Shown one piece after another: positions 22,991 through 35,079 of a DNA stretch of 64,000 nucleotides. Each line of letters begins with the position of its first letter. Position 1 is the stretch's first letter. A program made the position numbers and the translations under genes. The DNA comes from Acanthosoma haemorrhoidale. Its lineage: Eukaryota; Arthropoda; Insecta; Hemiptera; Acanthosomatidae. The stretch is from contig OV884011.1 of the NCBI GenBank assembly GCA_930367205.1, positions 42,173,754-42,237,753 on the forward strand, read 5' to 3'. Below the pieces are notes generated by a model. It was given only the letters and a program-made list of their open reading frames with translations, was not told where the DNA came from and made no database searches.

Positions 22991-23220
22991 ATAATAACAA
23001 CCAACGATGGTCAGTAATTATGTCTGCGTATTCAGCCAGCGACCCAACCTTGGTCGCAGTGGTACAGATTGCGGCAGTTGGAACATCAAGGCTCATTGGC
23101 CGCTTTCGATGGGACTTGCGTCAGACGCGACAATAGGACCACGCCATATGGGCACTCGCAAGTGGCCTCCTCGAACAAGTGTGTCTAATTCAATATAAAT
23201 ATTATTCACCATTCACTGCA
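22990..23220. promoter_or_regulatory. GC-rich block upstream of tap with CATATG E-box
   Basis: This 200-bp GC-rich island lies about 1 kb upstream of the tap promoter in AT-rich surroundings. It holds CATATG in GCCATATGGGC (about 23145-23150), an E-box class bound by neurogenin/Atonal-type dimers. The open frames across it have no recognisable protein features. A regulatory role is inferred from base composition, motif and position only. Confidence 0.25.
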
Positions 23221-24029
23221 GATCGAGTGAAATTTCTGAAAATAATCGCTACCTCCTGGGGCAGAAGGGTAGACTGGGATTGTTTAAACATTAGCTCAGA
23301 TATTTGTTAAACCTAATAAGGGAGGTTACGGTATCGCAGGGCAGGCTGACCAAGACTCGCACTGAGTTGTAGAAAAACAAGATACATAACCCCTGTCAAC
23401 TTCGGGAGATACTCTTTCTTGTTAGTGTTGCACCTACCTGCCTTGTAGTAGAAAATCAGAAACCCATGCTAATCTGCTGGATAAATGTTCCCTTAAAATG
23501 ATCCTTGTCACCTCAACACAGAGAAGAGGACTGCAGGACCTTGGAAGGAAGAAGACTACGTCTGTCATAATGTGCTCAATTCCATTAATATTAAAAGAGC
23601 AAAGATAGAATATAATAGAAAAACAATTATTCCTGGAGAAAGTCCCCTAAGAATAACATTAGCAACCAAAAAACAGATTTATATTTTATTGCAAATAAAT
23701 TTACGCAAAGTGCATCTTTTACCTGAATGAAATATATAGGAATGAACTTCGTCTCAAACTGACGATCTATAAATGTGACCTCTCTGTCCAAAATATCGCT
23801 TCGCAAGGGAATGACATAGATTTCGTCATCAGTGTTTGTACCCTTTATAATTCTTGTCACTCTCCATCTACTGAACCCTACCGTCTTTGTCGACTTTATT
23901 GAAATCAGAAATTGTTTTTACAATGTCATTTTGTTCATCGTCATGTTGTGGATTTCGCTTCTCAGCTTTCTCATCGACTTTTAAATTCACTATGCAAGTT
24001 GTAGGCCATTTTTTCAATACTCTACTCAG

Positions 24030-26110
24030 TAAAAATCTCATCTCATGTACAGGCCGGATTATTTGGTGGTGATTTCATATGAATTTGGTGCTCTGAATTC
24101 AAATATGTCATTAATTATTGCCTAAGACCTAAATTTCTAAGATATAACATTTTAATGAAATATACGTTTTACTATTTTAAGTTAAACCCATGGATTAAAT
24201 AAAAAAAACACAGAATTTTTATTATTATACTATACAAATATTCTTATGTGAAAATATTCAAAGACATTCTTGAATGCGTTTTGGAACAGTTCCTTTTTAA
24301 ACTCTAGGAGTAATCTGCCATCATGTGCAAGGATATATCCTGGTGATATCGTTCACATTTCTTCGTTTCTCACTGGTCTCTCCTAATTTTCAGGAAAACA
24401 GTCTAAGTGCCTGTGTAAATAAATAGTGCACCTTAATACTCATGTTTCATCTAAGGGATTTGAAACTGTTAAGCATCTCGTTGTTCCGACTACTCCATGC
24501 TGACTACTCCATGAAGTCCATGCTTTTAGCTTAGCCTCATTCGTCGAATTTACGAAGGCAGGATTCTTAATGAGTTGTTTTATCTGTGGGCCATCAAACA
24601 TTCTTGCTTTAATCCCCCCCCCCTATATATGCATAATATGATCCGTTCTTATCAAGAGCCTTTACAAACTGCTTCATAAGGCCCAGCTTTATATGCAGTG
24701 GAGGAAAAATTATTTTCTTATAGATCACTCTTAGATTTCTAACCCTGTGGTGTTTTGTCTCTGAAGCAAAAGAGTCAAGGATATTTGGTGTGGCCACTTT
24801 GCTGTCCAAGGAGAAATTTAACCAATTTTAAGTCCACCCAAAGTACCCATTGATGTTCATAATACTTTATAATCTGCAAGACCAAAGCTATGGTGTTATA
24901 TTCTTCTTTCATTTTCGTTGACTGACCAATTGGTATTGAATCATTTTTATTTCCATTGTGTAGAAGGGCAGACTTCAAACTTTGCTTTGAGATGTCAATA
25001 AATAGGCACCAATCATCAAGAAAATAGTCAGGAAGAACGATTTTTTCCAGGAATCCTCTGATTTCATGACAAAATGCAAGATTTTCTCCTCGAGAGGAGG
25101 GTATCCTTTTCTCTTGTACGGTAAAAGGTAATTATGGTTCCTTGTTCCAGCAAATTTTTGTCGTTCAGTCTGGAAGTCAGTATTCAAAAGCTTCTTTTGA
25201 CTGAAAGATCTTGGGTGAGGTCACTAAGCTCATCCTGGTTGAAACGTTAAGGAATACATGACTTCCTCTTATAATCGCTTTCACATTCATTAGTATCATA
25301 AAGGTGATAAGAGGGACAGCACTCGTCCTCACAGAGCTCTGGTAGCTGCTGAAACATTGGGGTCAAAAGATACACTTCCTATGAGTGAGGGACCGGGCGT
25401 CTTGCAGAGACTAAATTAAGGTAAGTCCACTTGCTACGGCTGTTTCGATTTTTTTTGTAATATTTACTAGGAGGAAATGACAGTCATCGAAGTGGTTTTT
25501 GGGTTTTCTCCAAACCATCGGTACCCCGAATTTCAGAATTTTTCCATTCCCGGTAGTCTACTGTCACAAGTGTTCTGTACAAGTTTGAAAGACCTGATGC
25601 GGTGCCGAGGTTTTATCTTGATCACCAAGCCTAACACCAAAGTATCCAAGATAAGATCTCTTTTCAAATTCAGTAACAGTTTTTCTTTTTTCTATTAACG
25701 TGTATTCTCTGTATGTACTCTATATATGTACGAGACACGTACGGATAATTCACACAACTTCTTCAACTTGAACTCATTTTATTTCTATTCAACAGGACAG
25801 TAAGTTTTAGGTTAACTTTATAATAAATCTTCCCTAAACACAAACACTACGCGAGGCCAACTTCAAAATCAAAATCACAAAATCTACCCTGCGCGGCGAG
25901 AACTCACGAACTAACCTTATCACTAGTTGAAGTATTAAAGATCACTTAAGTTATAGGATGCTTTCTCCACCTGGTGGATTCTCCTGGCACTAACTAGAAC
26001 TAGAGAGAAACCTGACTATATGGCAAATATACAGGAACCAATCCTTGTATATGTGATTTAGAACTGCACAAATTTAGTTAGAACTCCACATTTCGTGTGG
26101 AACTGCACGT
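24030..26110 (-). mobile_element. Dispersed repeat C, copy 2, with decayed protein
   Basis: On the minus strand, starting near 26105 (TGCAGTTCTAAATCACATAT), the segment matches the copy at 8290-9490. It keeps more coding sequence: FVMKSEDSWKKSFFLTI, LLHNGNKNDSIPIGQSTKMK, EHQWVLWVDLKLVKFLLGQQ, then SGHTKYP. In a shifted frame follow PPLHIKLGLMKQFVKALDKN and KARMFDGPQIKQLIKNPAF. Frames change at least three times and stops are present. The order is that of the repetitive protein family described for copy 1. A C/G tract at 24615-24623 breaks the frame. Downstream, 24030-24210 still matches copy 1 non-coding sequence. Confidence 0.6.
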
Positions 26111-27090
26111 TAAAAAAAAACTCTGGTCATTACCATCTGATCATCTTTACAATAGGTGGTGGATAGTACACGAAATTATGTCTGGCACCTGTTTTTAAAA
26201 TGTATTCCGATGGGTGAGATGGCGCATTGTCCAGTAAAAGAACATAGTTAATAATAAGTCCGTTTTCGCACTGATATTCGTGGACCTGTAGAACGAATTC
26301 CTTAAGAAACCAATCTTATAAGGACTTCAACCGAAAATCCCCAGTCGATGGAATGCCCGGATAATCGAGGTTGTGCTGTTCATATTATATTTGTTGTACC
26401 TTCGTTATTTTTATGCTATCAATAAAGTGCTTTTCTCTGTATACAACTTGCCAAATATCTTGACATTTTAAGAAACATTCCACTTTCAATTGATGATTAT
26501 GATGGGATTGGATTCGATAGTTCGGAGCATGAGACACACATTTTTATAAAACGCCGGTGGTTTTACTGAATTTTCATCAAAATTAAAAATATGCCATGTT
26601 TGTAAGTAGTGAAATAATCTGTAAAATTAGGCTTCTTTATATAAAAAAAAGTGTTCCTCTTAAAAAAACTCTGACTACCAACAAATATAAGTAAACTAGA
26701 TTGGAGGAATAATATGGGCACTATGGACACTAAGCATATTTACCGACCTGCTGTGATTACCTCATGAAAGTGGTGTCCAAGCATCAGGCTTTCTGCCATT
26801 GATAAACGTTTAGATGAACAACGGATTCAGTGAAATATTAACTAAACGACAATTATTTGACATAAGCCAGGGATGTTTTAAAGAAAGATTACAACAAAGT
26901 CACATATTGTTGGATGGGCTTGTTTCGTTCTTATCGAGTTTCCTATTTTTGCCAATTTTCAGTCATAAACGGTCAACTATTAAGTACATTTCCCCTTATG
27001 TTCATCTGCTCAAAGGGGCTCATCTTAGGTACCGATAAATAAGTTAATTAATGGCCTCTGATTAATTGTGATTAGAAGAGACAGGAGCTT
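26110..27090. other. Intergenic, no gene seen
   Basis: AT-rich with A-runs. Nothing supported. Confidence 0.4.
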
Positions 27091-27094
27091 GTTG

Positions 27095-27350
27095 CTACCT
27101 TTGAAAATTAAATGCACGCAGAGCAGGTGTGGTAGCTGCTATTAAATAGCAGTAGTGTTTACTTTTCACGGTCTGGTAATCGGCGCGCGTGCCACCCATT
27201 GACTCGTGATCGCCGCGATCTGAGTCACAGGTGTCGATAGGATCGGACCAGGTGTCGCTGCATAGAGTGCGCCACCACATGTTCCTTCACGGTTGTTTGG
27301 CAGAGTAACGACCCAATCTGAGCCAAAATCACAGTCTGGGGCTCTGTTGG
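27095..27350. promoter_or_regulatory. GC-rich block with three CAGGTG E-boxes
   Basis: CAGGTG occurs at 27124-27129, 27228-27233 and 27249-27254. The last two lie in a local direct repeat, CAGGTGTCG. A perfect 17-nt palindrome, CTGCTATTAAATAGCAG (27136-27152), sits between the first and second. CAGGTG is the site of Snail/Scratch repressors and some Daughterless dimers. The minus-strand frame across it has no known domain. Confidence 0.3.
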
Positions 27351-28564
27351 ATTTGAAGGGGGAGGGATTAATAATGTTTTACTTTGACTACTTGCATGAG
27401 GAATATCCCGTCAGTCTATTTATTTTTAAAAAAACACACGCTTTACTTATTATAACGCATTGAAGATACAATACCGGGGAGTATGGAAAAACAGAAGCAA
27501 AGAACTCTTGACTGTATAATTAAAATGTCCTGAGCAAAAAAAGCCTCCATCGTCATTGCCTTCTTTTCAATTACTCGTCTTCATTACATCAACACTTCAC
27601 AACATCAACTACATGAAACCTAGGACTACACTTGGATAGATACTTAGTGTAGAAGACTTACAAAAGAACAAAAAGAAATATAATTTATTGACGTTTTGGA
27701 CAACTATAGAGCAATTATAAATCCCCAAAACAAACAAATAATTTATAAAACTATCATCAAACCTGTTTTTTTGAACATACGAAATTGGTCTGAGGAGATC
27801 AGGCTCCAAATCCAACGCGCAAACAATGCAGTTAATACAGTCAAAAATTCTTACACATATGACAAACTCACACCATTTCATAGCTAAATCGTACCATTCG
27901 TGTACTTGAAAATTCTGTACGTACAAGAGGAAGTCAAACAAAAATACTGTACATTCTATAGTAGATCACATCGATACCCTTATAATGAAAGGGGCAGAAT
28001 GTCATCAGGCACCCTATCTACAAACATACATGGGACGCTGACGAGCTCTGAGACAAGACCACATCATTACCACTTACAGTAAGTAATTAGTACTTAGCAG
28101 AGCAGCTGGAGCACTGCTCAGTCTTTCACTGTGGAACTGATCGCACTACGTTTGTTAGTTTAAATATATAAAATATTTTAAAAACTATTATCAGTCGGGT
28201 ATTCATAGCGAAGAAAATATATCTGGGCTAAAGCAGCAGTTAAAACAGATCGAGCTTAAGGGTGTTAGTAAAATAAGGAGGTATAAGGGAAAGCTGTTAA
28301 ATGCAGGGGGTGAAAAACAAGAGTCGGTAAGATAATGTAGCGCCGATGAAGAATTGCCGAGAACTGTAAACCTATCCTCAAAAGCACAATACGGAGAAAA
28401 AGTTAAAAAAAAAATGGTATGATCTAATTTTTGGGGGGATATTATTCGTTGTTGTGGCAAATAGATCTTCATTATTAAACTGATATGTTTTGCTGAGCGA
28501 TCAATTGGAGAGTATCTGGATTCAGCCAGGAACCGGACCACCATGGATGAAATATTTGGGGGAC

Positions 28565-29205
28565 CGGAAAGTAATGTGGTTTTTTTTCCATTAAATTCAA
28601 ACAGATAAATTTTTAACAAGTTTTTGCTTTTGATCAATGATGTAATTACCCTCAATATCCGTAACCTTTTGCCATCTAGTGTGCAAATTTTCAATGCCTG
28701 ATCGATCAAAATTAATTGGTTTTTGAGCAAAATATGTGGAGATGGCTTTTTGGACATACAAATTTTGAAATTTTTTGCCACTTAGAAAATGTAGCGATCG
28801 GATTAAATGGAAATCCGATATCGGGCGAGTATGGTGGTTAAGGCAATACCTCCCACCCCAATTCATTAATTTTTTCCAGGGTTCTTGCGCAAAAAATTGG
28901 CGCAGTTGGGTCTTGCATTATCGTGTTGCAAAATAACGCCTTTTTTATTGACAATCGCTGGGCAATTTTCAATTAAAGATTGATTTACTCGATCCAATTG
29001 TTCACTGTAAAGATCTGCATTAACAATTTTCCAGATATCAGCGATGAACGACCCCGCGAATACTCCACCGAACACACAAAAGCGCCTTTTTGGAGTGTAA
29101 ACCTGGCTTAGCTGTACTTCGTGCCGATTCAGGCGGAGAGAGATTTTGGGATTATCATAGAGAACTCATTTTTCATCTCCAGCCTCACCCACCATAGTCA
29201 CCCGA
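28565..29205 (-). mobile_element. Mariner transposase, C-terminal two thirds, decayed
   Basis: Read from 29200 down: GDEK, VLYDNP, a Lys/Arg stretch, VFGGVFAGSF, NADLYSEQLDRVNQSL, KKGVILQHDNARPN, then in another frame YCLNHHTRPISDFHLIRSL, HFLSGKKFQN, KPINFDRSGIENLHTRWQKV and EGNYIID. These are the successive mariner landmarks, including HDNARP with its catalytic Asp and the DFH of the DD34D signature. Stops and shifts make it inactive. The 3' terminal repeat is likely CATTACTTTCCGGTCCCCC (minus strand, about 28560-28582). Confidence 0.8.
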
Positions 29206-29207
29206 CA

Positions 29208-29460
29208 TTGCGCAATCGGATTTCCATTTATTCCGATCGCTAAAAATTCGGATGATGTCCAAAATGCCATCTCCAGATATTTTGCTCAAAAATCAACATA
29301 TTTTTATCGATTCGGCATTGAAAATTTGCACACTAGATGCCAAAAGGTTGCTGATAACGAAGGTTATTACATCATTGATTAAAAACAAAAACTTGCTAAA
29401 AATTTATTTTTTGACTTTAATGTAAACAAAAACGACATGACTTTCCTGTTCCCCTATTAT
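29208..29460 (+). mobile_element. Mariner 3' end, inverted copy
   Basis: On the plus strand KNSDDVQNAISRYFAQK, FYRFGIENLHTRCQKV and EGYYIID, followed by CATGACTTTCCTGTTCCCC (about 29437-29455), repeat the 3' end of the minus-strand copy in the opposite direction. About 190-200 bp of each arm align (28610-28830 against 29211-29400). The junction lies near 29205-29212. Confidence 0.8.
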
Positions 29461-29655
29461 TTGTTTTGCAGAATGTCTTCTAGAAATTTTTGTTATTTGC
29501 TTGCCAGGAAACCATAAGCTCTTACATATAATGAAGGATTTTGAAATATTTTCTTCAAAAAATAAAATAACATAAATAGCTAAAATATTGCCCAAATAAA
29601 TCTAAAATGGCTTTCCATTAATATGCCCTTATTCATGGGGAAAAAATCAAAACCG

Positions 29656-30195
29656 CTATAAGGATCTGGAGATGTAGCTTAAGAAATCTTTTTGTACGCT
29701 TCTCGTTATTATAACTGGACTAAAATCAATATTAACTTCAGATTGATTGGATATTTTTACGACCATTTGCTCAACAGTTGATTGAACACGTGATGGATCA
29801 CATAAATATGGGTTCAAAAAAACAAAACTCCATGTCATACAACACCTAAGAAGGTAAGTCATTCCTCGAGTTACAACTGACGAGGGATGGCTGAAGATCT
29901 GTAGAAGAGGTGTTGGTTTCATCTTTAGAAAGGGCTTTGCCGGTCACGAATAGGGGGAAACCCTGATGCTTGAACTGTCTGACTGCCATTCAACCACTTG
30001 TGAAAAACATAAAAAAGAGGTCCTGTCTTCGCTAACAATACCTTTAGGTACCGCTGCTTGCCGAAAATGAGGAAAGAAAATACCTATAGAGTTCTCTTCA
30101 TCGGACTCGAAAATGATCTCATTCAGCGAAGAATTGCTCCAACAATAGGATGAACCTAGAGGATTGCTGTCATGCATAATTGACTCGAGCTTCAC
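29656..30195 (-). pseudogene. Broken open frame of unknown family
   Basis: Two minus-strand open frames, 30195-29944 and 29922-29656, lie in the same reading frame and are separated by a single TGA (29946-29944). Together they make about 180 codons. Visible stretches are SSLNEIIFESDEENSIGIFF, VEWQSDSSSIRVS, then RGMTYLLRCCMTWSFVFLN and STVEQMVVKISNQSEVNIDF. I do not recognise the family. It may be a decayed transposon gene or a chance frame. Confidence 0.25.
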
Positions 30196-30494
30196 TTTGA
30201 AAAAAATGTTGGTTTTAAATTACAAGAATAAAAAATACAAAAAATGTATTCTCAATTTATTATTCCTTAGAATATTAATAATGCGCTCTTTCTACCAGAA
30301 ACGAAGAAAATAAAGGCGTCACTTTTGAAGAATGCCGACAATGTAAAAAAACAATCAGCGGAAGAGTACTGGGCGAAGTCCAGTTATACCTAGCTCATTT
30401 CCATGCCCGGAGAGAGAGAGGTTGCACTTTTAAACAGCTATAGAGCGACTTTCGCCAGTCTGACTGTCTGCCTCTGCAATTGTGCTCGTGAAAA

Positions 30495-30600
30495 TAAGCC
30501 AATGGTCGATCTGAAATTTGAAAGGTATATTCTACATCTCGCAATATGCTAATTAGTTTTAAAGGGGTGAATGACTATTCAATTTTCAGATGTCGTCCCG
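30495..30600 (+). repeat. Dispersed repeat D, fragment
   Basis: GGTCGATCTGAAATTTGAAA-GGTATATTC matches the block at 21300 and, more weakly, the one at 53949. Confidence 0.35.
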
Positions 30601-31439
30601 CAATTCATTTAACTCGGTTCGGCAGCCTAACCTTCAATTTTCTAAAACACAAAGAACTATAAATTAAAATTTGCCGCTAAATATATAAAATAACAGTATA
30701 CGCGTGTGACATTAAAACTCCGGCAACAAATAATTTTCAAATACAATAGTAAACTACTAAAAAATGATAAAATTTTCGCAAAAATATAAATATATAGGTC
30801 TAATTTTCTATTTTTTCCAAATGTTTGGAGAGAATTTAGGTGTACAGAAACCCTTAGTGACCGTTTGTGGTGCATCTTGATGACCAGCCCCACAAGGTAC
30901 GAACGACCGCCTGTCTTAAACGTTCAAGATAACTAGTCTTCAACTTCCCTTTCCACGGATGTAGGGACTCCGCAACGATCTTACTGACTAGTTTTCGTTT
31001 GAAATACAATAACAAGAATTTTGTTTGGGAAAAAAATTAACCAGAAAAAAAGTTTAACAGGTTAGAAGCTAAGTCAGATGATTTTCCTTGTGGTTAAAGG
31101 CACACATCGAAGGCAATGACCGAATTTCCCAAGAAATGGAAATATAAGAAATGTCTCTCAAACAATAGAAATTAATAGGAACATGTTTTAAATATTAAAA
31201 AGGTTTTAGCAATATTTTCAATGACCAGTATGATTTACCAAAGCATTTTTGAGTCTAGGAAGAGTTTTTTCAACATCATTTAATAAATATTTCTTGCAGC
31301 TGTTTCTTCTCTTTTTACATCATTTTATTCTTTTATATATATTCAAAAAATAAATAGGCTATTGATTTTTCAATTGCGAACAAAATACAATGAAGATTAT
31401 GAATGAGGAATTGACTGACCATACCAGGGTTTGTTTGTA

Positions 31440-31770
31440 ATAACGTTTAATCCGATGAGGCTTTAAAATTTAAAAGCCCCCATCTACTAGAAGGCAGGTG
31501 GTCCCGGTATGTTAATACAGTGTGATATTGTTTACGAGTGGCCGGAGAGTTCCTTTGTCCGCCTTAGCTATTGATAAACTGGGGGCCGGACCCTTCAGTA
31601 CTCCGCCTCCCCCAACCATCCATAACTCTGGCGGGTCGGTCGTTATGTGCTGTGACTACGGCTGTCACTGGATAAAAAAGGGTTGAGGCTTGTACAACCC
31701 TTTGTGGATCGGAGTCACGCTGCAGATCTTGGAAATTGGCTGGTAAACAGTCTTGTTTCCCTCTGTGTAT
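31440..31770. other. GC-rich block of unknown nature
   Basis: A compact GC-rich stretch in AT-rich DNA, with a short hairpin GGGTTGAGGCTTGTACAACCC near 31682-31702. No open frame or known repeat was recognised. It could be a SINE, a conserved non-coding element or part of a promoter. Confidence 0.25.
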
Positions 31771-32469
31771 GTTTCAAAGGGCCGATCTTCAGCCGAAAAA
31801 TCGTACGTAATAAATCTTTACCCCTTCGCTGGTTTTTTTTTTTTATTGAGGTGTGTCAATAGAGCTTCGGTTCAACGTATGGGAGCAGCTGCTTGATCTC
31901 GCAGTCCTGGTCAAGGTGTCGGAACAGAACACACACATCCTGCCCTCACAGCTAAATGAACAAAATAGATCCATTAAATAAACAATTTCTAAATATATTA
32001 AAGTAGATCTTACTGCAACAGATCTTACCACTTCTCCGATTATATAAAAGATTATTTATTAATAATTTTATTATCTTCGTTTAAGGGTATGGGAACCACA
32101 AGGATCATATACGATCATTTTCTTGATTTACGATTTTTAATTAATTGAACTTTTATTATTAGACATTTGTGTTTTGTGTTTTGATATTTATTCTCATTAT
32201 AAGTACATGGGGGCTAATCGGAGGATGTGGTAATATTTCATACATCAGCTCAGTTCTCTGATGTTTACATAGCTGTGTATCTTCTTGGAAAGGCCAAAAT
32301 TACCTCAAATCCTCGGAGTCAAACGTGCACTGTGTGACCTGAAGTGTCATCTGATGCACCTGGAGTAGCAACCTCCTAGAAGCTATGAAACCAAACTCAC
32401 GAGCACTCTCCCGGATTCACATCGGCAGAATTTACTGAATACGGTATAATAATGTTAAATTATTAGTGC

Positions 32470-33135
32470 CAGTTGTGAAAGGGTATAATTAAATTGGTAT
32501 TTATACCCCACTAACGATTTTGACAGCTCTAAGCTTAGTCATCTTCAGCTGGTAAAATGAAAAGCCAAAAACCTCGACTGTGCATATTGAAACAGACAAA
32601 ATCTATCATTAATAGCGAAACATGATAACAATCAATAAATAAAACATATACAAAATAATAACAGTGCGTTGCACCAAGTCCGAAATGGTCCATCCATTTT
32701 ACTAAAATTAAAAAAAAAAAATCGACAGAAAAGTAATAAGTAATTAAAAATGATAAAACTATTGAAAAATATTAAAACGCACAATAATACACTTTTCTGG
32801 CTACTCACTCTATCGATGGCTTGAAAGAACTTATAACATTTGAAATAATTTATATTAATTAAATCTTTGAAATACAGTTGCTAGCTCTTCATACTTTGTG
32901 ACTGGCTCTATTTAGGAGATATGGAGGGGGTAGCTTTGTCAACACGCGTGTGTTTATTATTTAAATTGTTTAAATTTATATTATCCGATATTAAGGAATC
33001 TAATTTAATTTCAATACTTTCCAGGCTATTAATTAATTTTCTATCGTTTGTATGGTGTAGCAAGGCAACTCTAGGTGTTGGATCATGATGCACTTCCTCC
33101 AGTAGATACTTGGCTGGATTGTATTTTGTTTAATA
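32470..33135 (-). mobile_element. Possible Penelope-like or other retroelement 3' end
   Basis: On the minus strand a short frame (33093-32908, extending upstream as KYNPAKYLLEE) ends with DKATPSISPK and a stop. It is followed by about 400 nt of AT-rich UTR ending in CCAGCTGAAGATGACTAAGC (about 32530-32550) and GTGGGGTATAAATACC. A CTGAAGATGAC motif near the 3' end is common in insect Penelope-like elements. No catalytic domain is visible, so the class is uncertain. Confidence 0.3.
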
Positions 33136-33159
33136 TGTTCATTGCATCTAATTGTTAAC

Positions 33160-34820
33160 ATTCCCACACGTCTAATTAGGAATCAACGAAACACTATATA
33201 TATGGCACGATAGCCAGAGAAAAGCTAGATGATTGGCTCTTACTGGTTTGAAAGAAGATCCCTACGGATTTGGCACAATTTCAGTTTGGATTTAACTTTG
33301 CTCCCCCCCCCCCCCTATCAAGCTCGTTCATTCAATAAAAGTTTAAATTATAGTTTTTGAGATTAAAAGGGGAATTTTCGGTGCCCTCACGCAGGAAACA
33401 AGCCGGATTTGGAATAGGTCAGTACAAAATGCAGCCCGGAGAAGTGAGGTAATTCCCGCGCTCAGACTGGTTCTCAAAAATCGGCTCAGTAAGGCGGTGG
33501 TAGATCTTGGCAACCAGTTTGTCCGGCTAGCCTGGGCTTGTTTGATTATTCAGTCATTGGGTCACTGGGTTCTCAACGTCTTCTGCATTTTATCTCGCGT
33601 TTCCAAACTTATAAATTCATTGTCATTTCTGTCTATCAAGACGTACAGTTCTCTTTGATGACAAAAAGACAAGGAAGCTCTGCGTTTAGTTCTGGAGGAT
33701 CACATAGTCTTTCTTTTTTTCTGGCGTTTGGGAGAACTTACTAGAGATGGTACACATTTTCATGGATTCAAGACAAATACTGTTCATATAAAGCAATACT
33801 AACATTAAGGTATTAATAATAAAAAATAAAAACCTAAATTACTAAACGTCTGTCTTTATTTAAGGAAATATCTTTCTCGCTCGAGGATAGGCTTCTATAC
33901 CGATACATGGGCATCTGAGATGCCACTAAAGCTTGTATATATATAATAAATCAATAGGGATTACATTAATTTTTAATACACCTTCTTTTCAAGAGTTTTC
34001 AAAATCTTTTGCGCAATTAGGCTCCTTTATTAACATAAATTATAACGATGTATTTCCGAATTTCTAGCTCATTGCTATGAAGTAGGCTATCACCTATATT
34101 TTGATCTTTGATCTGATGATGCGAAAAATAAATAAACAGAAACAACTAAGGCTAAACATGAGTGCTTTGTGATTTATTAAAGTAATCAGTAGATTGACTC
34201 TCAAGATTCTTTAGATTGACCTTTTAGCGGTTACTTAAGATAATGATAAGAAAAACTAATAGGTGTTACATCACATATAATGTGAGATTCATAAAAAAGG
34301 ATTTTCTCTATAAAACCAAGAGAAAAATTATATTTCTTTCAAGAGAATGTTTTCAGCGTCCATTTATACGCGGTGAAAACCCGTACCATTACTAAAACAA
34401 GGAACTAGCTGTGAGGAAACGTTCCAAATGAAGGCGTATCGAAAGCTTTAAAGATATCCATGGACAGACAGAGTGGCGTATGAAGACGTTCCGCAGTGAC
34501 TGAGCATTCAATAGGGTACTAAAATGTGAATAAACGCGGATTGTTAAAATATTTTCAACATGTAATTAAAAAATACCATCCAAGGATCGGTGGTCCCGCC
34601 ATGTTTATAGTTTTTACTTAATAAAATTTTGTTAAACCAATTAAGTAATGACTTTGAAAGTGAACAAGTACTATCGAGATCCTGGATACCAGGTGGCCTG
34701 AGATTCTGAAATACTTATTTATTAATTATATATTACTTCCTACTTTTTACCAAACATACGCCTTTTTTCATTTTCTGAACATTTTCAGCCACTTAAAATT
34801 ACATTTTCAACAAATAAAAA
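33160..34820. other. Intergenic, no gene seen
   Basis: Contains a C-homopolymer of about 14 at 33302-33315 and a GC-richer patch at 33375-33540. No supported gene. Confidence 0.4.
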
Positions 34821-34829
34821 CAAAATGCA

Positions 34830-35075
34830 CTGCGCCACTCATCCCTATAATCCTCCTCGGAGACTGAAACGGCAGTAGCCTCGTGACCTGCTATAATCGC
34901 GTGACAGTGGGAGTCCTGGCAATAACCAGTTTCTCCAATCATGTCCTATTGTATGAATGAGCGAGTGAATGATGACTGTAAATATGGTATGAATGAGATC
35001 ATTTATCTGTATTATTATTGCCTTATAAAAGGCAGATTGTAATTATTGCACAATAAAGATTGTTGATAGAAAAAA
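34830..35075 (+). mobile_element. LINE family B, 5'-truncated tail
   Basis: TGCGCCACTCATCCCTATAA through GACTGAAACGGCAGTAGCC, CGTGACAGTGGGAGTCCTGG and AATGAGCGAGTGAATGATGA to ATTGCACAATAAAG is nearly identical to the reverse complement of 60780-60985. It is therefore the same subfamily as the RT-bearing copy at 60.8-62.1 kb. It carries the last codons of ORF2 and the 3' UTR only. Confidence 0.85.
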
Positions 35076-35079
35076 AATG

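Noticed and set aside
28203..28781. 192-codon minus-strand frame
   Set aside because: Its first part overlaps the mariner transposase in the wrong frame and the rest has no protein features.
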